Assembly (NCBI GenBank): GCA_031261485.1
Contig: JAISJO010000028.1
Location: 1-52,213, forward strand
DNA from: Propionibacteriaceae bacterium
Lineage (GTDB): Bacteria; Actinomycetota; Actinomycetes; Propionibacteriales; Propionibacteriaceae
DNA: 52,213 nt
Direction: 5' to 3'
Notes under the pieces: generated by a model
Database searches by the model: none
The model's input: only the letters and a program-made list of their open reading frames with translations
Told to the model about the DNA's origin: nothing
Part shown: in pieces, positions 25,008 through 30,797 of the stretch
How the letters are laid out: each line of letters begins with the position of its first letter
How positions within the stretch are numbered: the stretch's first letter is position 1
Position numbers and translations under genes: made by a program

Positions 25008-25787
25008 TCACAGTCGTAGCGCAATCTCGACGGCCATCTGGATGTACCTCGCTCGCTGCTCGCGCGGTAGATTGCCCAGGATGCGGGGGTCCCATTCGTC
25101 TTCGGTCAGACTGTCAGCCGCGTACAGGAATTGGTGGATGGCGACATGGCGGAACTGAGCCAAGGCGGCCAGGGCCGAGGTTTCCATGTCTACGGCGATA
25201 CAGCCTTCGCTGACCCTCTTGGCCAGATTCGTGGTGGTTTCGCGGAAGAAAGCGTCGGTCGTCCACACCTTGCCCGACGTGTGCGGGATTGCCAACTCGC
25301 TCAGGATCTCGGCTGTCCTATCCGCAGTATCGACACTGATGTAGTCGCTCGCCGGGGCATAGTGGTAGCTGGTCCCCTCGTCACGATAGGCGGAGGTGGG
25401 GACAATGATTCCCTGCGCTGCCACGTTGGGGACGAGTGCGCCGCAGGAACCGAAGACCACGAAGGACCGTGTACCCAGGGCAATGGCCTTCTCTAGAACG
25501 GCTACTGTCGTGGGTGCACCGACTGGGCTGAGACAAGCGCCCAGGGTCGTCCCGCGATAGTCGAAGGTGTACGCCCGACCCGGATAGATCGGCAGATCCT
25601 GGTCAACAGCTTCCTCCAGGTACAAGTCGGCGATAGGTGTCACGGCGTACAACTCCAGCAGGACAGCGAAAGTCTTAGGCTGGAAGGTCACAATCATCGT
25701 CTCGGGGAAACTGGCGATATGGTGTGCCGTCTGATACGGGGAAATAACCTCCTCGCCGTCGGGGTCAAAGCTCTGCGTGATGGGCAT
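25008..25787 (-). CDS. Nucleoside phosphorylase (PNP/UDP family)
   Basis: Phosphorolysis of a purine nucleoside or uridine to base and (deoxy)ribose 1-phosphate. The 259-residue protein has family landmarks TLGACLSPVGAPTTVAVLEK, VVFGSCGALVPN, YRDEGTSYHYAP and IAVDMETSALAALAQF, the last containing the conserved Glu-Met-Glu-like ribose site (DMET). Substrate (uridine, purine or another) cannot be fixed by eye. The ATG at 25787 is chosen because AAGGAGG (25794-25800) sits six bases upstream; the ATG at 25793 directly abuts that motif and is unlikely. It is a single gene, 40 nt from the MazF-type toxin gene upstream. Confidence 0.87.
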   Translation of the reverse strand: MPITQSFDPDGEEVISPYQTAHHIASFPETMIVTFQPKTFAVLLELYAVTPIADLYLEEAVDQDLPIYPGRAYTFDYRGTTLGACLSPVGAPTTVAVLEKAIALGTRSFVVFGSCGALVPNVAAQGIIVPTSAYRDEGTSYHYAPASDYISVDTADRTAEILSELAIPHTSGKVWTTDAFFRETTTNLAKRVSEGCIAVDMETSALAALAQFRHVAIHQFLYAADSLTEDEWDPRILGNLPREQRARYIQMAVEIALRL

Positions 25788-25833
25788 GCGCATCCTCCTT
25801 GACGTTGGTGCCTGACCGCGTCATTCTATATCG

Positions 25834-26178
25834 TCAGCTGCCATATATCTCCTGCGTGGGGACGGGGCCTCCCATGAGGTAGGAGACGATCCGCTGAACA
25901 TGTGTGGTGTCGTAGCTTCGATGCTCGACTCGTGTGATTCGCTCTATGGACAGGGTACGCGGCTGCTCACATACGGCCCATGATCCTTCTGCGACCCTTA
26001 CTCGCGTCGGCCACGGCTTTTCTGCAGTGGTCAACGGCACGGTGATAACGAGTTTTCGGGCCCTATGAAAGCGCCTATCAGACAAAACGAGATGTGGGCG
26101 GTGTTTCGCCTGTTCTCGACCCTGCACCGGGTCAAGACTTGCCCAAATGAGGTCGCCTCTGTTGATTTCTCCTGTCAT
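25834..26178 (-). CDS. MazF/PemK-type endoribonuclease toxin
   Basis: 114 residues, the usual size. It opens RGDLIWASLDPVQGREQAKHRP followed by HLVLSD, the strand-loop signature in which PemK/MazF toxins bind RNA. VITVPLTTAEKPWPTRV and EQPRTLSIERI (conserved Gln plus Thr/Arg region) complete the fold. Sequence-specific mRNA cleavage and growth arrest are the known role of the family; cleavage specificity is unknown. The ATG overlaps the antitoxin stop by 4 bp (ATGA), giving the typical antitoxin-first operon. Confidence 0.92.
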   Translation of the reverse strand: MTGEINRGDLIWASLDPVQGREQAKHRPHLVLSDRRFHRARKLVITVPLTTAEKPWPTRVRVAEGSWAVCEQPRTLSIERITRVEHRSYDTTHVQRIVSYLMGGPVPTQEIYGS

Positions 26179-26456
26179 GGGCGTCTCTTCGTCCCGGTCA
26201 GCGAGCTAGACTCCTCCGCGTCGATGAGTGCGTCCTCTAGTGTGTAATCCTCATTGAGTTCGTCGCCGTCCGCCGCCAACATGGTGTGGTACTCCTGCGC
26301 AGAGGTCTCTTCCATCTGCTTCCAAAACAGCTCGTCAGCGAATCGGTTGAGGAGAACCTCGACAAGTCCCGACTGGGTTGTCCCTGCCCGGATGGCCGCG
26401 TCACGCAGTTGGTTCCGCACTTCGATGGGTACCTTGATGGATGTAAGAGTTGACAT
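26175..26456 (-). CDS. Ribbon-helix-helix antitoxin of the MazF pair
   Basis: 93 residues. The N-terminus STLTSIKVPIEVRNQLRDAA followed by GTTQSGLVEVLLNRF is a ribbon-helix-helix DNA-binding domain. The acidic C-terminus (GDELNEDYTLEDALIDAEES) is the expected toxin-binding part. The ATG at 26456 lies 6 nt from a perfect 15-bp palindrome, a likely autoregulatory site. An in-frame TTG at 26519 with AAAGGAG five bases upstream would add 21 residues and place the palindrome inside the gene; the choice is open. Confidence 0.85.
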   Translation of the reverse strand: MSTLTSIKVPIEVRNQLRDAAIRAGTTQSGLVEVLLNRFADELFWKQMEETSAQEYHTMLAADGDELNEDYTLEDALIDAEESSSLTGTKRRP

Positions 26457-26462
26457 ACCAGG

Positions 26463-26477
26463 AAGTATGTCATACTT
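26463..26477. promoter_or_regulatory. 15-bp perfect palindrome, antitoxin operator candidate
   Basis: AAGTATG-T-CATACTT directly upstream of the antitoxin ATG, in the promoter zone. RHH antitoxins typically bind such sites to repress their own operon. Confidence 0.6.
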
Positions 26478-26520
26478 GACATCCTCTGTGTGCTCTATCA
26501 CCGTGAGAGTCATCTTCAAT

Positions 26521-26670
26521 CAGTCTCCTTTCGTAGGTTGGTGGGTGTGGTGTTCCTGTGCGCCCCTCAAGAAGATAATGCGAAAATTGTGCACCGGCTG
26601 ACCGTTTACCCACAGGAAATCCTCAAACTCCGCGAAATTCGTCTATCTGTGGATAGCTCTGCTACCCGCG
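26521..26670 (-). repeat. Conserved toxin-antitoxin leader, copy A
   Basis: Resembles 29957-30105 over its length. Shared blocks on the plus strand are CTTTCGTAGG, CCTCAAGAAGA-AATGC, a TTAyCCACAGGAAA block and TGTGGATA-CTCTGCT. Here the two DnaA-box-like sites each carry one mismatch (TTACCCACA 26606-26614; TGTGGATAG 26648-26656). It lies directly upstream of the MazF antitoxin. Confidence 0.7.
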
Positions 26671-26700
26671 AGCCTTTGGGAAGATCCGTCCTCTCTTTAC

Positions 26701-26817
26701 CTACTTCGGAGTACTAAGAACGGTTTCTGCGGTGTAATCCAGTCGATGTCCTACGTGGTCCACACCGGCGATTGCGCAGGCAGCACGGATGGCATGTTCG
26801 AGCTGCGCACGGTTCAT
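26701..26817 (-). pseudogene. Truncated nucleotidyltransferase-type toxin remnant
   Basis: A 38-codon reading frame whose ATG overlaps the XRE gene stop (ATGA). Its start, MNRAQLEHAIRAACAIAG, looks like the first helix of the DUF6036-type nucleotidyltransferases that normally follow this kind of XRE gene. The sequence then loses any resemblance (VGHRLDYTAETVLSTPK) and stops. The expected continuation, around 150 residues, is missing. I infer a decayed toxin; the resemblance is from memory and should be tested by search. Confidence 0.5.
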
Positions 26818-27338
26818 GGTGTTCTCCATTGGCTCAGGACTTCTTGGCGTTCCGTGTCAGTCAGTACCCCCGCGAACGGCGATACGTCACGCATCTGCTG
26901 ACCGCGTTCAGTCGGGTCGAGAAGAGCCTCGCGGATAGCGCGAAGGTCTTGAGCATGAATGAGGTCGCGCCAGTACGCGATGTTGCCCGTATGCGGCTCA
27001 CCTCGGGAGTTCCGGGCAAGGTTGTCCAGATTACGCTCAATAGTGGGCACCCAGTTCTGGAAGGTCTTCTGGTCGAGATGGGAAGCTATTCGGCAATGCA
27101 GCATCCAACTCCGATGGTCGGACCTGTTCAAACTGACCGGCTCTGCGGACACTGTTTTCCGTAGCGAGTGACCAGTTCCATGTAGCAGAAAGCTGAGCAT
27201 GGTCTCGGACGGTTCGCGTTTGCCTGTGACATACTCGCTGATTCGCCCCTGGGCAACCCCCGTCATTTGAGACAGTTCCACCTGGGTCATGCCCGCCTGG
27301 TGCATGGCCTGGCTCAGCAGTGGGCCCACCTGATTCAC
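26814..27338 (-). CDS. XRE-type helix-turn-helix antitoxin/regulator
   Basis: 174 residues. The N-terminal HTH at about 8-50 (MTQVELSQMTGVAQGRISEY and VTGKREPSETMLSFLL) is Cro/cI-like. The C-terminal part (NWVPTIERNLDNLAR, AYWRDLIHAQDLRAIREALL, VLTDTERQEVLSQW) is typical of antitoxins paired with a nucleotidyltransferase. The GTG at 27338 follows TATATT-N6 (leaderless), and this -10 is inside a 25-bp palindrome, so autorepression is likely. The partner gene downstream is truncated, making this an orphan or domesticated antitoxin. Confidence 0.82.
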   Translation of the reverse strand: MNQVGPLLSQAMHQAGMTQVELSQMTGVAQGRISEYVTGKREPSETMLSFLLHGTGHSLRKTVSAEPVSLNRSDHRSWMLHCRIASHLDQKTFQNWVPTIERNLDNLARNSRGEPHTGNIAYWRDLIHAQDLRAIREALLDPTERGQQMRDVSPFAGVLTDTERQEVLSQWRTP

Positions 27339-27343
27339 AGTAC

Positions 27344-27368
27344 GAATATATCATGCGATGAGATATTC
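27344..27368. promoter_or_regulatory. 25-bp palindrome over the XRE gene promoter
   Basis: GAATAT and ATATTC ends with TCAT/ATGA inside; only one outer and one central pair fail. The minus-strand -10 TATATT (27350-27345) lies within it, six bases from the GTG at 27338. Confidence 0.65.
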
Positions 27369-27577
27369 AGAATCTGGGCGACACGACCGGACGCTAGCGA
27401 CACGAGACGAACTGATACAAGCAGATAAGGAGTGCCCTCCTCCGGTCACTACCCCCGCACGGGCAGGCTCTTGACTTCAACCAAAGTCGGCGGACTCTGA
27501 CCCATCCGCAGGGTGGTTCACCCCCAGTAGGCGCGGAGCACCAACCGGTACGCGGCGGGGACTATGCTGGCGCATAA

Positions 27578-27631
27578 ATGAACGCAAATGATGCGCAGGG
27601 GTACCAAGAACACGTACGGAATCGGATGTAG
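27578..27631 (+). CDS. Micro-ORF A, 17 codons, upstream of zinc-ribbon gene
   Basis: ATG to TAG encoding MNANDAQGYQEHVRNRM. The copy at 30259-30312 has 51 of 54 bases identical; two of the three changes are synonymous and one changes Tyr to Asp. TATGCT stands nine bases before the ATG in this copy and TACGCT nine bases before it in the other, so the transcript would begin next to the start codon. The stop is 20 nt from the next ATG, just before a strong GGAGGAGG. It may be a leader peptide, a microprotein, or part of a structured leader. Real translation is not proven. Confidence 0.5.
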   Translation: MNANDAQGYQEHVRNRM

Positions 27632-27651
27632 CTTCGGAGGAGGACTTCTCA

Positions 27652-27915
27652 ATGGAAATATGGCAGATTGTTCTGATAGTCGTAGGCGCGGTATTTGCAC
27701 TTTGGGTCGTTGCCTGGATAGTAAACTCTGTGGCCTCGTTTCTCTACAAGCAACAATTCACCCGGTTTTACTGCAAGAATTGCCGGGAGCAGTTCGAAGT
27801 GAGTAAGAAGCAGTACAAAGAGAGGGGTGCGGGATGGAGGACGGCAATAACAATCTGCTGCCCACACTGCGACCATGTGGTTGCCTATGGTGACCCATTC
27901 CAACTCCTTCGTTAA
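27652..27915 (+). CDS. Small membrane-anchored zinc-ribbon protein, copy A
   Basis: 87 residues. One membrane helix (about 5-32, rich in Val/Ile/Ala/Trp), then a cytoplasmic part with CKNC (about 41-44) and CCPHC (about 69-73), two knuckles that could bind one zinc as a zinc ribbon. The ATG at 27652 has GGAGGAGG 8 nt upstream. The paralogue at 30333-30593 keeps all four zinc ligands and about 40 of 86 residues. No function is known. Placement next to toxin-antitoxin genes in both copies suggests a shared mobile or defensive role, but this is inference only. Confidence 0.75.
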   Translation: MEIWQIVLIVVGAVFALWVVAWIVNSVASFLYKQQFTRFYCKNCREQFEVSKKQYKERGAGWRTAITICCPHCDHVVAYGDPFQLLR

Positions 27916-27927
27916 CGAGAACCCGCA

Positions 27928-28167
27928 ATGCCAGGAGTCATGGACGAACATTTCAACGCAGCGCTGAGGAAGGAAATCATCGAGGCAACTCCCGATGAGC
28001 GTTCCCAAGCGCGCGACCCTATCGACGCGCTTGATCCAGCACCGGCATACTTCACTGATGCTGAAAAGAGTCTGATTACTGAGCGGGCAGCAGGCTTGGA
28101 TGAAGGCAGACACGTAGGACGCCCTTGGCGTGAATCCCTCGCCGCGCTGCGAAGTAGCCTCGCGTGA
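27928..28167 (+). CDS. Putative antitoxin of a ParE/RelE-type pair
   Basis: 79 residues, acidic in the centre (ATPDERSQARDPIDALD), ending GRPWRESLAALRSSLA. The stop overlaps the GTG of the ParE-like toxin by 4 bp (GTGA), the standard antitoxin-toxin layout. No clear DNA-binding fold is recognised, and the family is not identified. It may start at ATG 27928 or 27940; the sequence around the first start (GCAATGCCAGGAGT) is repeated after the second zinc-ribbon gene. It is 12 nt downstream of zinc-ribbon copy A and may share its transcript. Confidence 0.6.
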   Translation: MPGVMDEHFNAALRKEIIEATPDERSQARDPIDALDPAPAYFTDAEKSLITERAAGLDEGRHVGRPWRESLAALRSSLA

Positions 28168-28471
28168 AGCGAACCGTCGTAACCCACGAGGACTTCGATG
28201 CCGATGTCGCTGCGGCGGCGGCGTGGTATCGGGATGTGTCACCCCGAACAGCCTTGGGTTCTTCGTCGTGTTGGGGAACCGCCTCGATCTCGTGGAGTTG
28301 TTCCCTGAATCAGGCAGTACGACATTTGCCACCTGTCAGAACTGCGGGCTGCGACAATTCCCGTATCTGCTGATTTACCGACTGACACCGGATACCGTAC
28401 AGATGCTCGGTCTGCTGCCGTCGCGCCGAGACCCTGAGTGGATTCAGCAGCAGGTTGAATCACGAAGTTGA
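28164..28471 (+). pseudogene. ParE/RelE-type toxin, frameshifted
   Basis: Starts GTG at 28164 and reads KRTVVTHEDFDADVAAAAAWYRDVSP, the first helix of a RelE/ParE toxin, then loses sense after about codon 28. The rest of the fold continues in another frame from about 28250: GFFVVLGNRLDLVELFPESG..., LRQFPYLLIYRLTPDTVQML and SRRDPEWIQQQVESR, ending at the TGA 28469-28471. One missing base (or two extra) near 28238-28262 would restore one frame. No slippery heptamer is seen there, so this looks like an inactivated toxin or a sequencing error. Confidence 0.7.
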
Positions 28472-28486
28472 TGGGGCGCGGGTCGA

Positions 28487-28492
28487 TAAGCT
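28487..28492 (+). promoter_or_regulatory. -10 element (TAAGCT) for leaderless NERD gene
   Basis: TAAGCT, six bases, GTG at 28499. Confidence 0.5.
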
Positions 28493-28498
28493 GTGTAC

Positions 28499-29227
28499 GT
28501 GGATATGACTGACGCCCTCCTTGGCTTTGCTATTCCAGTACTCATCGCCCTTGGGGCAGTCGCGCTTGTTGGCGTACTCGTCATAAGAGGTATTCCTCTT
28601 ATGCTGGACAGGAGACGGTATTACCGCTCTGCTTATGCTGGGATTACTGAAACCACGTGGACGGCTGCGCGCAAAGACGAGGGCCTACGCGGCGAATACC
28701 AACTCACACGTGAACTGGAACGCATTGCTGGACACAAGCGTTTTCTCTGTAATTGCTACGTCCCCAAAGAGGATGGCACCACGAGCGAGATTGATGTCCT
28801 CATGATCACTCAGGCGGGCATCTTCGTGTTTGAGATGAAGAACTATTCCGGTTGGATTTTCGGGTCACAGGACGATTACCAATGGACACAAGTGTTCCCG
28901 AACAAGCGCAAGGAACGGTTCTACAATCCGCTGAAACAGAACGCCACACACGTCCTCACCCTGCAGCGATACCTCCAAGGCTTCGGCCCAATCCCGTACT
29001 ATCCCATTGTCGTGTTTGGGAGGCAATGCACATTGAAGAAGGTGACTGTCAGCCCTGAGTCTGTGGTGCTCCCGCTGGATTCAGTGGGTCGTGTTGTGCA
29101 GACCCTCGGCTATCCTGTTCTCACCGAGTATCAAGTCGACATGGTGTGGTCCCAGCTCGCACCGCTGACGCAAGTCAGTCCGGAAATCAAGAACGCGCAC
29201 ATACAGCGAGTGTCTAGATCTCGGTAG
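28499..29227 (+). CDS. NERD-domain membrane-anchored nuclease-related protein
   Basis: About 242 residues. A membrane helix (about 7-32, GFAIPVLIALGAVALVGVLV) is followed by a NERD domain: GEYQLTRELERIAGHKRFL, TSEIDVLMITQAGIFVFEMK (Asp plus Glu-x-Lys of the PD-(D/E)xK fold) and NYSGWIFG, ending around residue 200. The domain is related to restriction-type nucleases and occurs in plasmid and defence contexts; activity here is unproven. The GTG at 28499 fits TAAGCT-N6; GTG 28493 is an alternative. It lies between toxin-antitoxin cassettes. Confidence 0.85.
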   Translation: MDMTDALLGFAIPVLIALGAVALVGVLVIRGIPLMLDRRRYYRSAYAGITETTWTAARKDEGLRGEYQLTRELERIAGHKRFLCNCYVPKEDGTTSEIDVLMITQAGIFVFEMKNYSGWIFGSQDDYQWTQVFPNKRKERFYNPLKQNATHVLTLQRYLQGFGPIPYYPIVVFGRQCTLKKVTVSPESVVLPLDSVGRVVQTLGYPVLTEYQVDMVWSQLAPLTQVSPEIKNAHIQRVSRSR

Positions 29228-29349
29228 CCTGCTACCTTGCGTCACTGGGTGCAACTGCGCGCCATGGCGAGGGAGTCTCGTCATGACATCCCATCGCTAC
29301 CTTTCTGAAAAGAGCCGATACGAGCAGGCATCCCTCGTCTAGCAATTCC

Positions 29350-29616
29350 CTAGTTATCGTCGTAGTGGCCCCGGCATTGGTTGACTTGAATGGTCCCGTC
29401 AGCCAGGACGCGATAGACCAGCCGATTCTTCTCATCTATGCGACGCGACCACCATCCGGCCAGATCACCTGTCAGGGCTTCGGGATTGCCAATCCCTTGA
29501 TTCCCATTTCGGGCGATGTCATCCAACAGACGGTTGATGCGCTTAAGCGTTCTCCGGTCCTGAAGCTGCCACCACTGATACTCAGACCAACTCTCAGACT
29601 GAAAATCAAGGTTCAT
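29350..29616 (-). CDS. yoeB: YoeB/Txe-type mRNA interferase toxin
   Basis: 88 residues, full length. It aligns with YoeB: WSEYQWWQLQDRRTLKRINR, GIGNPEALTGDLAGWWSRRI and CRGHYDDN. The catalytic residues are in place: Glu46, Arg65 and the C-terminal His84 (E. coli YoeB Glu46, Arg65, His83). Toxins of this family cleave mRNA at the ribosomal A site. The ATG overlaps the antitoxin stop by 4 bp. No truncation is seen, so this pair appears functional. Confidence 0.93.
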   Translation of the reverse strand: MNLDFQSESWSEYQWWQLQDRRTLKRINRLLDDIARNGNQGIGNPEALTGDLAGWWSRRIDEKNRLVYRVLADGTIQVNQCRGHYDDN

Positions 29617-29885
29617 TCCATCGCCCGCAACTCATCCATCGTCTTGCGGATGACTTGACCCTGCTCGAACTGCCCGATGCCGCGCCTCAGAGCTGCAAGA
29701 TTCGACTCACTGTAGAACGGGTCAGGTTCGGCTTCCAGAGCAAAGGGGATGCTGCGGGTCCGCACAACGGCCTTGAGGAAGACGTTCATCGCCGCCGTGA
29801 GACTCAGACCAATCTCGTCAAGCACGCTCTGGGCACTCGCCTTCACATCGTCGTCAATCCTGACAGTCACAGTAGATGTAGACAT
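29613..29885 (-). CDS. RelB/DinJ-type antitoxin of YoeB
   Basis: 90 residues. It starts STSTVTVRIDDDVKASAQSV, the RelB/DinJ ribbon-helix-helix strand and helix, followed by LDEIGLSLTAAMNVFLKAVV and a C-terminal toxin-binding part (QFEQGQVIRKTMDELRAME). YoeB is more often paired with YefM, so a RelB/DinJ partner is a family exchange worth noting. The ATG at 29885 is set by AGGAG seven bases upstream. An inverted repeat TACTGC-N7-GCAGTA lies 25 nt further upstream. Confidence 0.9.
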   Translation of the reverse strand: MSTSTVTVRIDDDVKASAQSVLDEIGLSLTAAMNVFLKAVVRTRSIPFALEAEPDPFYSESNLAALRRGIGQFEQGQVIRKTMDELRAME

Positions 29886-29909
29886 TAGTATGCTCCTAGA
29901 TGCTGTTTG

Positions 29910-29928
29910 TACTGCAACTCTAGCAGTA
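29910..29928. promoter_or_regulatory. Inverted repeat, RelB operator candidate
   Basis: TACTGC (29910-29915), seven bases, GCAGTA (29923-29928), just upstream of the antitoxin ribosome-binding site and containing TAGAGT on the minus strand as a possible -10. Confidence 0.55.
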
Positions 29929-29956
29929 TCCGCATATGTATCCTTATTCCAAGTCA

Positions 29957-30105
29957 TAGGCCCCTTTCGTAGGCATTGGAGGTTGTTATGCTGCGCGCGC
30001 CTCAAGAAGAGAATGCAGAAAGATCGCACCCCAAAGCCACTTATCCACAGGAAACCCTCATGCTCAGTGAGTCCTCGACACGTGTGGATAACTCTGCTTC
30101 ATAAC
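29957..30105 (-). repeat. Conserved toxin-antitoxin leader, copy B, with two DnaA-box matches
   Basis: Counterpart of 26521-26670. It contains TTATCCACA (30041-30049) and its inverse TGTGGATAA (30083-30091), both exact matches to the E. coli consensus DnaA box, 33 bp apart. The two can also pair as a 9-bp stem. It lies upstream of the RelB-YoeB operon. The gene-free stretch 29886-30258 consists of this block, the RelB operator and the start of duplicated unit B. Confidence 0.7.
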
Positions 30106-30258
30106 GGATTCTCAGCTACCTGATAGGAGGTGATAGAACCTGATGAGGAGTGTCTCGTCCTTGGCCACTGGCTCCCGCAGGGGCGGCTTGACTTCGACGA
30201 GAGGCTGGGGACTCGGGTCTACGCGGAGCATGCGAACCGGTGTTACGCTGATGCATAG

Positions 30259-30312
30259 ATGAACGCAAATGACGCGCAGGGGGACCAAGAACACGTGCGG
30301 AATCGGATGTAG
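30259..30312 (+). CDS. Micro-ORF B, 17 codons, upstream of zinc-ribbon gene
   Basis: Encodes MNANDAQGDQEHVRNRM, ATG to TAG. It differs from micro-ORF A at three bases only. TACGCT lies nine bases before the ATG. GGAGGAGG follows the stop, and the zinc-ribbon ATG is 20 nt after it. The conservation exceeds that of the downstream gene, which argues that this short segment is under selection as peptide, RNA or DNA. Confidence 0.5.
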   Translation: MNANDAQGDQEHVRNRM

Positions 30313-30332
30313 CTTCGGAGGAGGTCTTTTCC

Positions 30333-30593
30333 ATGGGAATATTGCAGATTGTACAGATAGTCATAGTCGCGATATTTGCACTTCTTGTCGTTGTCTGGAT
30401 GGTAAAGCGTGTGGTTTCGTTCTTCCACCGTCTGCAATTCCTCCGGTTTACTTGCGGGCATTGCGGAGAGGATTTCGCAGTGAACAAGAAGCAATTCAAA
30501 GAGGCTGATGGGAGATTTAAGCCCATACTGGAGGTTGATTGTCCACGCTGCGGTTGGGTGGTTGCTTCTGGTGATTGGTTGCTTTTCTTGTAG
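30333..30593 (+). CDS. Small membrane-anchored zinc-ribbon protein, copy B
   Basis: 86 residues: a membrane helix (about 5-32), then CGHC (about 41-44) and CPRC (about 70-73). It is a paralogue of the 27652-27915 product; the helix, the four cysteines and NKKQFKE are kept, while most other positions differ. ATG with GGAGGAGG upstream. It stands between the RelB-YoeB leader and the MerR gene. No function is recognised. Confidence 0.72.
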   Translation: MGILQIVQIVIVAIFALLVVVWMVKRVVSFFHRLQFLRFTCGHCGEDFAVNKKQFKEADGRFKPILEVDCPRCGWVVASGDWLLFL

Positions 30594-30605
30594 CAAGAAT
30601 CTGCA

Positions 30606-30722
30606 ATGCCAGGAGTTGAGGGCCAACAGTTCATCCCAATGCTGGAGAAGGCGAGTTCGCGCTGCCGTACATGGGTGAGTGCCTGCCTTCGTCCGACGAT
30701 TGAAGTCTCAATACCCCCCTAG
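30606..30722 (+). pseudogene. Possible remnant of the antitoxin gene after zinc-ribbon copy B
   Basis: A 38-codon frame starting MPGVEGQQFIPMLEKASS, at the position where copy A has the gene starting MPGVMDEHFNAALRKEII. Shared positions (MPGV, F, L, K) and the identical bases around the start suggest common origin. The rest has no counterpart. Weak evidence. Confidence 0.3.
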
Positions 30723-30734
30723 AGCATCCCAATT

Positions 30735-30766
30735 TTGACTCTCCGGTAAGGGGAGGGGTGATTGTG
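30735..30766 (+). promoter_or_regulatory. MerR-type promoter with dyad in the spacer
   Basis: TTGACT (30735-30740) is followed by CTCC-GGTAAGG-GGAG (30741-30755), an imperfect dyad filling a spacer of about 19 bp before a weak -10 (GATTGT, 30760-30765). A long spacer filled by a dyad is the usual site for MerR-family activators. Confidence 0.5.
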
Positions 30767-30797
30767 GATGTACCGGAACGACTGGGAGGATGGAATC

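Larger units (their letters stand above)
27424..27945 (+). repeat. Duplicated unit A (micro-ORF plus zinc-ribbon protein)
   Basis: Can be aligned by eye with 30142-30630: GAT(A/G)AGGAGTG at the start, a shared CTTGACTTC, GCGGAGCA and AACCGGT, then an almost identical stretch over the micro-ORF, then paralogous genes, and a shared GCAATGCCAGGAGT after the genes. It is a diverged segmental duplication. Confidence 0.75.
30142..30630 (+). repeat. Duplicated unit B (micro-ORF plus zinc-ribbon protein)
   Basis: Second copy of the 27424-27945 unit, with the same order: upstream block, micro-ORF, GGAGGAGG, zinc-ribbon gene, GCAATGCCAGGAGT. It begins about 37 bp after leader copy B, whereas in copy A the XRE cassette lies between leader and unit. 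Confidence 0.75.

Noticed and set aside
28230-28270. Programmed frameshift in the ParE-like toxin
   Set aside because: No slippery heptamer or clear downstream structure; decay or sequence error is simpler.
30041-30091. Replication origin suggested by two perfect DnaA boxes
   Set aside because: Only two boxes, no AT-rich unwinding region, no dnaA, dnaN or parAB genes nearby, and the block is repeated next to another TA operon.
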